NCBI GenBank assembly: GCA_013396915.1
Contig: VWZL01001969.1
Location: forward strand, 744,001 to 808,000
Direction of reading: 5' to 3'
Origin: Stercorarius parasiticus
Lineage: Eukaryota; Chordata; Aves; Charadriiformes; Stercorariidae
DNA: 64,000 nucleotides
Made by a program: the position numbers and the translations under genes. The notes under the pieces are model-generated. The model was not told the origin of the DNA, made no database searches, and was given only the letters and a program-made list of their open reading frames with translations. Of the stretch, positions 13,501 to 22,887 are shown piece after piece; the stretch's first letter is position 1, and the number at the start of each line of letters is the position of its first letter.

Positions 13501-14492
13501 TGAACTACCAGCAGGGAGAGTCAGAATTCATCTGAGTCATAGAAATTCTGGAGCGGGTCCAGAGAAGGGCAACGGAGCTGGTGAAGGGTCTGGAGCACAA
13601 GTCTTATGAGGAGCCTGAGGGGAGACCTCCTCGCTCTCTACAGCTGCCTGAAAGGAGGGTGTAGTGAGGTGAGGGTCAGTCTCTTCTCCCAAGCAACAGG
13701 CGATAGCACAAGAGGGAACTGCCTCAAGTTGCACCAGGGGAGGTTTAGGATGGATATTAGGAAAAATTTCTTCACCGAAAGGGTTATCAAGCATTGGCAC
13801 AGGCTGCCCAGGGAAATGGTTGAGTCACCATCCCTGGAGGTATTTAAAAGCCGGGTAGATGTGGTGCTGAGGGACGTGGTTTAGTGGTGGATTTGATAGA
13901 GTTAGGCTGATGGTTGGACTCGGATGATCTGAAAGGTCCCTTCCAACCTAGACAGTTCTAAATGGTTCTTTATTCACTACTACTCACAGAAGCTTGGAAA
14001 CATTTGAAATCTGAAGGAGAGACAGGGCGAGGACATTGTCTGAAGGTGAGACAGGCCAAGGGTGACATCTCCTGGAGGCAGTCCTGCAGGTCTAACCAGG
14101 ACTGGTAGCAATTAGGGGTTGTGAAAACATGGGGCTGGTCTGTGAAAGAGCTGTGGGGAAGCAGAGGCGTGTTGTGAAAGTAATTTCAGTAAGCAGCAAG
14201 TCTACTGTGATGTGGGTCATTATGAGGATTAAAGCCACAAATGAGAGATGCACTAATGTTGCTTGTGATCTGTGTTGTTATCCGATATTCAGTTTTCCAA
14301 CTAAATTCACTCTCTAAATTTAAACATGGAAAATCTGAAAGGTAACTCAGAAGGAATGATGTTGACTGTTAAATTCCAGCTGAATTCTTGCGTTAATCCT
14401 AGTGTGCTTCATCCAACAAGTCTGATGAAGGGAGTGAGAGGGAAAGATATCTTGACACATTAATTTTTACCAATATTATTTCTTCTTCTCAG
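10581..14492 (+). other. MGAT5: MGAT5 intron, 3.9 kb
   Basis: Intron between phase-0 exons, with donor GTAAGC and acceptor TTCTTCTCAG. It holds a G-rich tract at 12251-12267 (eight G, AGA, six G) and one long CR1 copy at 13548-13969. I find no other gene. The frames near 11441-11782 and 13218-13535 are not supported by any recognisable protein. Confidence 0.85.
13548..13969 (+). mobile_element. CR1 LINE 3' fragment, ~420 bp
   Basis: A 5'-truncated CR1 in the same orientation as MGAT5. It opens with the typical GGAGCGGGTCCAGAGAAGGGCAACG block and continues through TTATGAGGAGCC. It then encodes the end of the reverse transcriptase frame ([12 protein letters not shown], then HWHRLPREM, positions about 13745-13881). 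It ends GATGATCTGAAAGGTCCCTTCCAACC. The terminal octamers are decayed (AGTTCTAAATGGTTC), so this is an old copy. Confidence 0.93.
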
Positions 14493-14609
14493 TTGACATC
14501 GCAGCATCCCTATGCTGAGGTTTACATTGGGAAGCCCCACGTCTGGACTGTAGACATCAATGATCTTTCTGAAGTTGAGAAGGCTGTGAAATCAATTTTG
14601 AATCAAAAG
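14493..14609 (+). CDS. MGAT5: MGAT5 coding exon (about residues 560-598)
   Basis: The exon is 117 bases, 39 codons, phase 0-0, between TTCTTCTCAG and donor GTGAGA. The translation starts LTSQHPYAEVYIGKPHVWTV and ends AVKSILNQK. The first half is nearly invariant in MGAT5. The second half (around DINDLSEVEK) is more diverged from the human protein, as expected for the exposed segment of the catalytic domain. Confidence 0.96.
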
Positions 14610-15444
14610 GTGAGAAGCGTATCCTCAATTTGTCATCAACACTTGAGGAGGTGTGTTGTGTATTGCATGTAGAGTGCTTCCTAATGTTAGTCTAATCAAA
14701 GCAGAGTGCTTTAATTAGGTAGGATATTGGGGAAAAAAAATTGTTATTACATCTCTGTGGTATCTGATTATCATGTTTTAGTACTGGGTAAGTCAGAGTT
14801 TTACCTAAAAAAAAAAAATGAGCATGAGTGAGTTTGTATAGAAATGTGAATTTCTTATGTAAATTATCCAGCAATCTGTATTTTCTGCGCATTCAGTGCG
14901 GGAGTTTCCGTGTTGATTCTTAGAGCATTGCAGGCTGCCCAAGTACATGCTCAACGCCTTTGACTGATTTTGTAGCCTTGACACGATGAGCGCTGAAGTG
15001 CTTGTGCACTTACGGCGAGGAATTGTAACAAGGGCACTTCAAGGGGGGAGGTGGGGTGGAAAGTTTGAAGTAATTTTCAAAGGTGTCACATTATTTTTTT
15101 GTCATAATGTTTTCTTTTTCACTTCAACTCCAGAACTGAAACTTAGGTAAAACAGGAGCTGTGGAATCCCGCAGGGTCTCAGGCCAGCTTTATATCTAGT
15201 GCTTTGCAGTATAGCCTGAGTTTCCTTAAAGATAATCACTGTGCAACTTCTATTGCCTTTACAAAGGAGCAAAAATCAGCTTAAACTGTTTTGTGAATTT
15301 GTGATTTGCTAATGAGTTTATTTGCATTTATTGTTGCTACTTAAGCTGTAATGTAGTATTTGGAAAGCACGCTGCTACCACACAGCGCACCACAAAGTTC
15401 ATTTAAACAAAATCCCCTCTAACCTTAACACGCTGTTTCCACAG
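14610..15444 (+). other. MGAT5: MGAT5 intron, 0.8 kb
   Basis: Short intron between donor GTGAGA and acceptor TTTCCACAG. It contains A-runs near 14730 and 14809. I see no gene or recognisable repeat. Confidence 0.85.
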
Positions 15445-15519
15445 ATTGACCCTTATTTGCCCTATGAATTTACATGTGAGGGGATGCTTCAGAGGATGAA
15501 TGCATTTATTGAAAGACAG
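15445..15519 (+). CDS. MGAT5: MGAT5 coding exon (about residues 599-623)
   Basis: Small exon of 75 bases, 25 codons, phase 0-0, bounded by TTTCCACAG and GTATGA. It starts IDPYLPYEFTCEGMLQRM and ends ERQ. It closes the catalytic core and includes a conserved Cys (about residue 609) and the PYEFTCEGML motif seen across MGAT5 orthologues. The donor, CAG followed by GTATGA, is slightly off consensus but fits phase and homology. Confidence 0.96.
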
Positions 15520-18365
15520 GTATGAACTTTCATTGTGGATTAATCTTTTATTTTATGTTGGAAAGGGAGGACCCTGTACATTTTCAAGCTTCTCAGGGTT
15601 GTTGCTGTTCAAGTAGGAATAGCAGCTGCACAGGCCTGGTCTGGGCATTGTTTGCTCAGATGAAGTTCCCTTGGGAGGTCCACACGGACTCAGAGATTCA
15701 CTTCTGTGGACTTGGCCCTGTGGGGTTTGGGAGGCTTGGGATTTGGGGTCTTAGCTTTTTCATGTGTAAAGAGACTGACTAGAAATTAAGACAAAGTGCT
15801 GGCTACCAGAATATTCAATCTGCTTCTCATTTTTTGGGTTCTAATTCATCTGTGAGTGTCTGATTTACCGTATGTCTTTGCAAAAATGGAGATACTTGCC
15901 TGAATTTCAGGAGCTAGAGGAGCTTTTAAATTTTTTATTTTTTAAAAAATTTATTGATTGATTATTTCATTGATTGATTTACAAGGAACCTTCCTTCTTC
16001 TGATGTTGTATCAAAGCAGAAGCGCAAAGTAATTTTTCAGTGTGTGTGTGACATTCTTTAACTGTGTACACACAAAAAAATCTTTGGATCATGAAGTATC
16101 ACGTAAATATTGAGATTCTTTTGTGGTAGAATTACGCTTAGGCTAAAACCTCTGGGTGGATTTTTCAAGTATTTAGTTTCAATCGGTAAAGCTTTAAATG
16201 GTTTTGAAACCAGTTACTTAATGCGAGGGGACCAAAAGTCCTTTATTGCCAGCTGAGAGCAGCAGAAGATACTGAGTTGGAGTAGTAAACTGCAGAGATT
16301 TATATGGGATACGGGTTTCTAGAAACTGTATGTTTGCTTGGACTTCTGCCCAAGGCCAGCTCTGCTGCAGTGGCCAGCTCTGCCTTTTGTGCTGGCAGCT
16401 GCAGAAGAGAGACAGGAATAACCTCTATCTCTGTTTTGCCAATAAACTTCCAGGACTTCTTTCAAAAGCGCTGCACGCGCTCCTGTACCTGTGTTTCTGA
16501 AAGAGGAAAGTATTACAGACAGTAATAAAGAATAACAGTTTCAGATGAGAAGTGCAGTTAACATGACATAGTTATTTCCAGTTTCCTGCCAGTAAACACC
16601 TTATGCTTTTTGCTGCTGTGTTGATGGCATGGCCTGTACAAGTATCTCTCTGCTGCTTGTGATTCTTCTACCTGAGTTAGCTCTAGTGGGGAGGTTTTGT
16701 GAATGCAGGAGGAAATGGAGCTCAGTGTGAGGGAGAGGAAGAGACAATTTAGAGAGAGCATCTGTGGGGCAAAACTGTCTGTCCTCTCTGGACCTGCCCC
16801 AAGGGCTCAGCCCTGGCCTGTGCTCGTGCTTCTCGGGAATAAATACAGCACTGTGATGATGTTCATTGCTTTGACTAATTGTCAAAAGCCATTATTGTTT
16901 CACAGCCCTCAGGATGCTCAAGCATCATTATTAGCTGCATGTGCTTAGCACTGTGCCTGATTAACATGTCAGATGAAGCAAAAATAAAGATGGAGACCTT
17001 ATTTTGAAGAGTTTGTGGTGGGAGGTGGGCAGAACAGAGAAGGCAGCACAAGCTTGGAACGGGAACAAAGGTGCACGGACCTGATCTGGTTCGGAGGTGA
17101 TGGGTGCATTAACCATGAGAGTGTGGTCTTCAGGGGATGTCTGAATGTGAAGAGGATGGGGCCAAGTACACTGACCCACAAGTCACCCCATGGGACAGCG
17201 AAACTGTGGGATGTAAAGGAGTTGTCTGGAGTTCCCCTTTTGGTGCTTTTTGGCTCAGGAGCAGGAGGCAGGACAGCATTCACAAGAAAGGTTTAGTGAA
17301 TTCCCCGAACCTTCAGATCCAACAGCTGGGCTGAAGGTCTTTGGGGTCTGGAGTCAGAGAACTGCTGTGAGCTGTGGTTTCACATTTAGCAGTGCCACCT
17401 TCAGCTGGATTAAAACAGCTTTCACTCCAACCTGCTCCTTCCTGCCAGCACACTGCCCCCGCCAGCATCCCAGCGTGGAGGTAGGTGCGTCTGTGCCATC
17501 TGCTGAGTCCATCCCTTGTTCCTGGTTGCTCTGTGGCTCTGCAAACAGTTGAGTCAGCTCTGCAAAGCGGCAGCGCAGGGTGGGAACCAAAGGGTGGGAC
17601 CGCTTAAATTGGCACTGCCATCAAAGGAGCAGCCAGGCAACTGCAGCCGGACCAGCTGCAGGATTCCCCATTGGAAATTTGGGAGCTGTTGAACGAGGCA
17701 GGCTGGGCTGATGGAACAGACATGCTGACTTTGAAAGATGTGTCCAAGTGGAGTTCTTGGTAAACTGGCAGAAAATTATTTTGGCAAGGCTCTACTGGGT
17801 TGGCAAACTGACTTGGCTCAGCAGAGGGTGAGCTGAACACCAGGGTTTGGCAAAGGGAGTAGAGTGGGGACATTCATCTGAGGGCAGGAAAAGCCAGAGG
17901 GAGGAGGACACCTCCTCTGACGACAGGGCTAAGCCTGTCTCACCTTGAAATTGTGGGTGTAGGTAAACCAAACATAAGCGCAGTCTCTGGTGAAGCTTTA
18001 CCTGCTCTTTTACACAACATCTGTTCTTTATTTTACCCTTATGCATGTCAGGATGTGGGGCAAGATGGACTGGGGTGAAGATCCCAACTTTAGGTTGTTT
18101 TTAATGGTTGATAGCAAAACTAGCCAGAGACAGCAAACTGAAACAGAGCCCTCTGTGCTGGTACCAGTGACGGTGATGTACTCTGAACCATGCTTCAAGG
18201 TGGCATAAGCCAAGGAAGGCTTCCCACCGAGCTACAGCTTGGAAATGGGAGGCTGTGCCCAGTTATTGAGACGAATTTTCAACCAAGAGATGTTAAAAGC
18301 TGAAGCCCCCAGCAAGTGGTGAAGCCTCACAAGTGATTCCCTGTCTTTGAAAAACTTTAGCTGTG

Positions 18366-18464
18366 AATCCAATCCGGTATCACTGTATTTCATTGTATAT
18401 ATTGCATTAGTATATATTATAGTATTACAGTGTGTGTATATACATTACAATATTGGATTGGATT
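18366..18464. repeat. Palindromic AT-rich element with 10-bp terminal inverted repeats
   Basis: AATCCAATCC at 18366-18375 is repeated in exact reverse complement, GGATTGGATT, at 18455-18464. The ~80 bases between are AT-rich (GTATATATT, TATATTATAG, GTGTATATAC) and partly self-complementary. The size and form resemble a small non-autonomous DNA transposon or a folded AT repeat. No target site duplication is clear, so the class is open. Confidence 0.5.
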
Positions 18465-18683
18465 TTGAACCTATTTAGATTTCCTTCTGCATCTGGCATT
18501 TTAAATACTGATTTATAAAAGGAAAGAGGAAGCAGGGCGCTTAAGTCCAAATGGCAAAATGACCTTTTTGAAACAACCTCATTAAAAAGTACCTCCAACC
18601 ATCTCTTGTTAACCTGGCTTTTTAGGTGCTGTTAAAATTATTCTGCCATAAATATGCTCTAGAATGACTCAGTTTGTTTGAAC

Positions 18684-18950
18684 ATGGCAGGAGGGGGATG
18701 GCTTAGAGCTGCATCAGGGGAAGTTCAGAATGGATATTGGGAGTAAGTTCTTCACTGAGGGGGTGGTCAAGCACTGGAACAGTCTCCCCAGGGAACTGGT
18801 CATGGCCCCAAGCCTGTCAGTGTCCCAGCAGTGTTTGGAAAACACTCTTAGATGTGTGGTTTAGCTTTTAGGTTGCCCTCTGTGGAGTCAAGACTTGGAC
18901 TCTGTGATCTTCCTGGGTCCCTTCCAACTCAGGATATTCTGTGATTCGTG
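18684..18950 (+). mobile_element. CR1 LINE 3' fragment, ~270 bp
   Basis: This matches the same part of CR1 as the copy at 13548-13969: GAGCTGCATCAGGGGAAG, then GGATATTGGGAGTAAGTTCTTCACTGAG, a GTGGTCAAGCACTGGAAC block, and a final GGGTCCCTTCCAACTCAGGATATTCTGTGATTC. It is in the + orientation. The reverse transcriptase frame is broken. Confidence 0.93.
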
Positions 18951-20040
18951 ACTGTGTAATATTAAATTTATGGTGAGACCTGGGAGTATGAGAACTTCCT
19001 CCTTCAGCAGAGGAAATCTAAACAGAGAAGAAAACCCACAAACTGATATTGAGAACTGGTAAATGATTTGGGGTTTTAGCTTCATTAACATTTCAAGTAG
19101 TTCAGCCTTCCTAAGCTTCAGATCACAGTGGGACCCATTCATACAAGTATTGGTTTTGTCAGGAGAAAGCAAACCATGATGGACTGCGCCCAGATTTTTT
19201 GATCACCTTCAGATGAGAGTCGCCAAATGTTAAAATAATGGCTGAGTATCACGGAATGTTATGTAAAACCAGCGAGTAAAATTTCCTCTTTGCTTTTTCT
19301 CATTTTAAATGTCAAGACCATAAGAACTTGTCTTTGAAGGGTTTCTGCTAGCAGGTGTGTTTAGATACTGTTTCTTTCTTTCTGCTGTGGTGACACTTGA
19401 CTGCATGTGTTAGTTGTAGCCAGGTTTTTGCAGTGTTGGGAGAGCACTTTTACTAGCGCTTCAACGAAGAAGTGCAAACAAACTCTTTGAATCCTGGTCG
19501 CTTTATAGAAATCTTCAGTCTTTTATGAGTTGAGCTCCCTCTGTGGCGCTGCGGGTCCCCTGATCCTTTCCAGATGCCTCTCCACGGGGGCCCCTTGAGA
19601 CATTTCTTGCCTACAGGGGAACTGGTCTCTGAAACTCTTCTCCTACCAGAACTTCCCCCTAATATTTGTGCTGTTACGAAAATAGTTCCGCTAGCACCGA
19701 GTTAGGGACACGGGAGTCACTGAGAAAGCCAACATGGGTTGGGTACGTGGAAGTAAAGAGAGTATCTGGAGGTGCTCGTGATACATTAAAAGATAAAGGT
19801 AGGGAAGAAGCTTCTTTGGGAAGAATATTACCACATGTCAAGACGCAATCAAAGGTGATAATTCCCTCATGCTAAAAAAAAGAAATAAATTTTAACTGTG
19901 CTTAAATTATTGATTTTAATACAACTGAAATGAGTTGCAAAACAAGTGTTTGGGTGATAATAACCACTTATTTTACTAACGGGGAAAATCGCTAGCAAGG
20001 GAATGGATGCGTTATAATAAAATGTGATCTGTCACTGCAG

Positions 20041-20198
20041 GATTTCTGTCACGGGCAGGTGATGTGGCCCCCATTAAGTGCCCTTCAAGTAAAAATCGCT
20101 GAACCTGGGAAATCCTGTAAACAAGTTTGTCAGGAAAGCCAGCTCATCTGTGAGCCTTCCTTCTTCCAGCATCTTAACAAGGACAAAGCTCTGCTTAG
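20041..20198 (+). CDS. MGAT5: MGAT5 coding exon, Cys-rich C-terminal part (about residues 624-675)
   Basis: The exon is 158 bases: 52 codons plus two bases (AG) that complete an Arg codon with the next exon. The acceptor is CACTGCAG and the donor is GTAAGT. The translation starts DFCHGQVMWPPLSALQVK and ends FFQHLNKDKALL. Cysteines in FCHG, KSCKQVC and LICEP match the pattern of the MGAT5 C-terminal region, where they form disulfides. This is the first exon in the window to end out of phase 0, and the next exon restores the frame exactly. Confidence 0.97.
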
Positions 20199-22057
20199 GT
20201 AAGTACTTAAAAGCACCAATGTATTATTTGGTCTCTTTGTTGCACTGGGTTTTGCCACACGTGAAGTTTAGCGTACGAATCCAATGAGAAGGGAAGGAGG
20301 GGGGAGACGCACTGTCTGTGTGGCAGCAGCGAGCCAAGGTTGGCTCTCGGTCCTCCCTAGCAGTGGGTGGTGGAAGTTGCAGCTGCCTTGAGAGCACCCT
20401 TCCATGGACCGTGTCTTTTTTGCATGTGTGTACAGCACCGAGGCCAGAAATATACATCTTTTCCTTCCCCCCCTCCATCTCCTACGTGTGTGCACCTTTG
20501 ACGTGGGTTGCTTGCAGCGAGCAGAGATGCTCGTGCTGCAGCAATCGCAGGCGCCAGCGCTGGAATTGTGTTTGGCTGGGCAGCCCTGGCTGAGCAGGGG
20601 CACAATTCGGTAGCTTTTGCCGTATCCTTCCGAGAGGGAGGGGACTTGCACAACCCTAACTCTGCTCGGCCAGCTGGCTCAGAAATAAATGCGTTTTGCT
20701 GCAGGAAGTAGAACTCCATACACATTGTGTGATTTCCATCATTTGTTCCCATGATTTTAAATACCGCACTTGGAAAATGTTGCTTTGCTTTTATTTATTG
20801 AGCTCCCTCTTTGGCCATGATTGACATCCATATTGAAACATCTGTGTTCATTGGCGATTAGCAATTACTGTTTCAGCAAACCTCTTGTGGGTATTGTCCT
20901 AGGTAAAGAACTGTAAACCCTTGTACATCAGAGGTATTAGTGCCAATTTATAAAGCTTACCAGCTATGCATTAAGGCAGTTAATGGTGCTTTCAGGTGCT
21001 GTCTCTTTGGGAGTATGTCTGTGTTCCTTTCAGAACGAAAACAAAGCACTCAAAGCTGTACTCCCACAAATGGCTGCTACGGAATCTGCTTCCTGGGTTT
21101 TCTATCTCCACTTTTTGATAAATTAAATTGCAGAGGGTTTTTACTTTTGTATTTTGTTTGAAAAGTTGTAATTTCCATCAGAGTTCAGAAGCAGCTCATG
21201 CAAAAACTTTGTCAGGCTTTTTTTTTTCTAGCTGTCTAGACAAAATTATAATTCTGTGGAAAAAAAAATCTGTTAAATGCTGAAAGCAACCAATCTTTCC
21301 AGAATAAATGAAAAACAAGCCTCTGCTGGAATTGCTACCCTCATGCTTAAGCTTTGTGGTCAGAAAATGGCAAGTCAAAGTTTTCTCTTTTCAGCTGGCT
21401 CACACTAGCGGGTGCCTCGGAGCAGCGGCTCCTGCTCTGACCGGCTCCTGCCGTAACGCAGCAGCATCCCCTGGTCCTCACTGCATCCCCTTGTCCTGCA
21501 GCATCCCTTCATCCTGCAGCATCCCCTGGTCATCACTGCATGCCCTCGTCCTGCAGCATCCCCTGGTCCTCGCTGCATCCCCTCATCCTGCAGCATCCCT
21601 TTGTCCTCGCTGCATCCCCTGGTCCTCGGCTGGGCTGGCCGCAGCTCCGGCTCCCCAAAGCTGCCTGGCACCCTGTGGCTTGCCAGGGGGAGATCCCTGT
21701 GATACCAACCAGAAAATCTCGTGATTTTGGATACTTTGGTTTTGTCGTACTAGAAATCCGTGGTGTATTTAAATATTACACTTTGGGGAACAGTCAAAAG
21801 CATTTTTTTTCCTTTTTAACTTCTTTCATTAATATTTAGGAAACGAGTAAAGCTGGAAAGGCTGTGCTGCCCTCTGCAGAGAGAATCTGCGCAGGCAAAA
21901 AGAAATGAGAGTCATGTTCTGGAAATCTGCAATTCTAAATGGACTTGATCTAGGATGTAACAGAGCATTTCCTTTTATTTTTAGCGAGGAAGGATGAAAA
22001 CTGTACCGAACTCCTGTAAACGCCACTGTGATTTAGATCATGTGCTTTGCTTTTTAG
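20199..22057 (+). other. MGAT5: MGAT5 last intron, 1.9 kb
   Basis: Intron between donor GTAAGT and acceptor GCTTTTTAG. It has a GC- and CpG-enriched block at about 20270-20700 and a minisatellite at 21461-21638. Open frames of up to ~130 codons over the GC-rich block occur in several frames of both strands. I treat them as by-products of base composition. Confidence 0.85.
21461..21638 (+). repeat. Minisatellite, ~18 bp unit, about 9-10 copies
   Basis: Tandem variants of GCAGCATCCCCTGGTCCT alternate with CTGCATCCCCTxxTCCT. This gives a higher-order unit of roughly 37 bases, such as GCAGCATCCC-CTGGTCCTCA then CTGCATCCCC-TTGTCCT. Substitutions concentrate in the CTGG/TTCA/CTCG position. The array lies in the last MGAT5 intron about 420 bases before the final exon and creates spurious open frames. 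Confidence 0.88.
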
Positions 22058-22256
22058 GCATAATATCAAATGTCTCACCATGGAGTCTGCAAATGATATT
22101 CTGGTCCCCTCTTTTGATGGAAGAAGGAAGCACTGTGTTTTCCAAGGTGACCTTTTATTGTTCAGCTGTGCCGGCTCCCACCCAACCCACAGAAGAATCT
22201 GCCCCTGCAGAGACTATATCAAGGGGCAGGTTGCGCTTTGTAAAGACTGCCTATAG
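22058..22256 (+). CDS. MGAT5: MGAT5 final coding exon with stop codon
   Basis: The acceptor GCTTTTTAG is followed by G, which completes the split Arg codon, then 65 codons and TAG at 22254-22256. Recognisable blocks are NDILVPSFD, KHCVFQGDLLLFSCAG and the cysteine-rich end ICPCRDYIKGQVALCKDCL. These match the C-terminus of vertebrate MGAT5. The linker around KCLTMESAND is diverged from human. With the five upstream exons it gives 281 in-frame residues, so the window covers about 38% of a 741-residue enzyme. Confidence 0.97.
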
Positions 22257-22692
22257 CAGCAGCAGAGCATCTTTTGAGTTGAGGACAAAATGTAAGTAGT
22301 TTGGAGAGGAGCTACTTATTACTTCCTGCACTTTTGTCCAGGTTTTTCGCTGCAGGCAGAGCTATCATTGCTGGGCAGAATTATCTACTAAGAGAGGAGG
22401 GATTCATAACAAACAGCTAACTGATCTTTTTTTCCTATAAGAACATTTGCAGTGTAACTCTTCCGATTCCTTCATCTGTTTGCGAAGAGAAATGAGTCTC
22501 ATGTTCTACAGTGATTTGAAGATGACGGCACAGAATAGTTCGTAGAAAATTCACAGACTCATCAAACTTCTTTTTTTCTGTTGTTTTGGTGAAGTCTTTT
22601 GTATTTTTTTAATGAGTTAGGACATCCCCCGTCATGGTTAGCTAAAGGATCTCAACTTCATTCCAGTAGAAAATTGAAAAAAGTGTGCTTGA

Positions 22693-22714
22693 GGGAGGGG
22701 GGTGCAGGGGAGGG
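22693..22714 (+). promoter_or_regulatory. G-quadruplex motif in MGAT5 3' UTR
   Basis: Four G-tracts (GGG, GGGGGG, GGGG, GGG) are joined by loops of 1, 4 and 1 bases, which fits the standard G3+N1-7 rule. It is on the coding strand 437 bases after the MGAT5 stop, so it should be present in the mRNA if the 3' UTR extends this far. Function is inferred only from the motif. Confidence 0.6.
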
Positions 22715-22850
22715 AGGACTAACATTTTTTCTAGGTGCACTGTTTTGGGTACTGCTTTAGCTTGAATGGCTATAAAGTGGTTTAATTCACAAGAACTCGG
22801 AATCACAAGATAGCTCTGTACCCTGTTCTTGGGTTATCTGGGCCCAGTCC

Positions 22851-22887
22851 TTTTTTTCTTTTTCTTTTTCTTTTTTTTTTTTTTTTA
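22851..22887 (+). repeat. Polypyrimidine (T/CTTTTT) tract
   Basis: A run of T interrupted by single C, of the form CTTTTTCTTTTTC, followed by an unbroken T run. This is a low-complexity tract, or the reverse poly(A) of an unrecognised insertion. No element body could be identified next to it. Confidence 0.8.

Larger units (their letters stand above)
15520..20040 (+). other. MGAT5: MGAT5 intron, 4.5 kb
   Basis: Intron between donor GTATGA and acceptor GTCACTGCAG. It contains short ATTG repeats near 15953-15980, an imperfect palindrome at 18366-18464 and a CR1 copy at 18684-18950. The middle part, about 16600-17950, is richer in GC and has many overlapping open frames on both strands. None resembles a known protein, so I do not call a gene. 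Confidence 0.82.

Noticed and set aside
13606..13884. 92-codon + strand open frame
   Set aside because: It is the decayed end of the CR1 reverse transcriptase, not a host gene.
20268..20752. Overlapping - strand open frames of 127 and 131 codons in the last MGAT5 intron
   Set aside because: Both strands and several frames are open at once in a GC-rich block, which is expected from composition. No recognisable protein.
21308..21724. 138-codon + strand open frame
   Set aside because: Most of it is translation of the minisatellite at 21461-21638, which is open in several frames.
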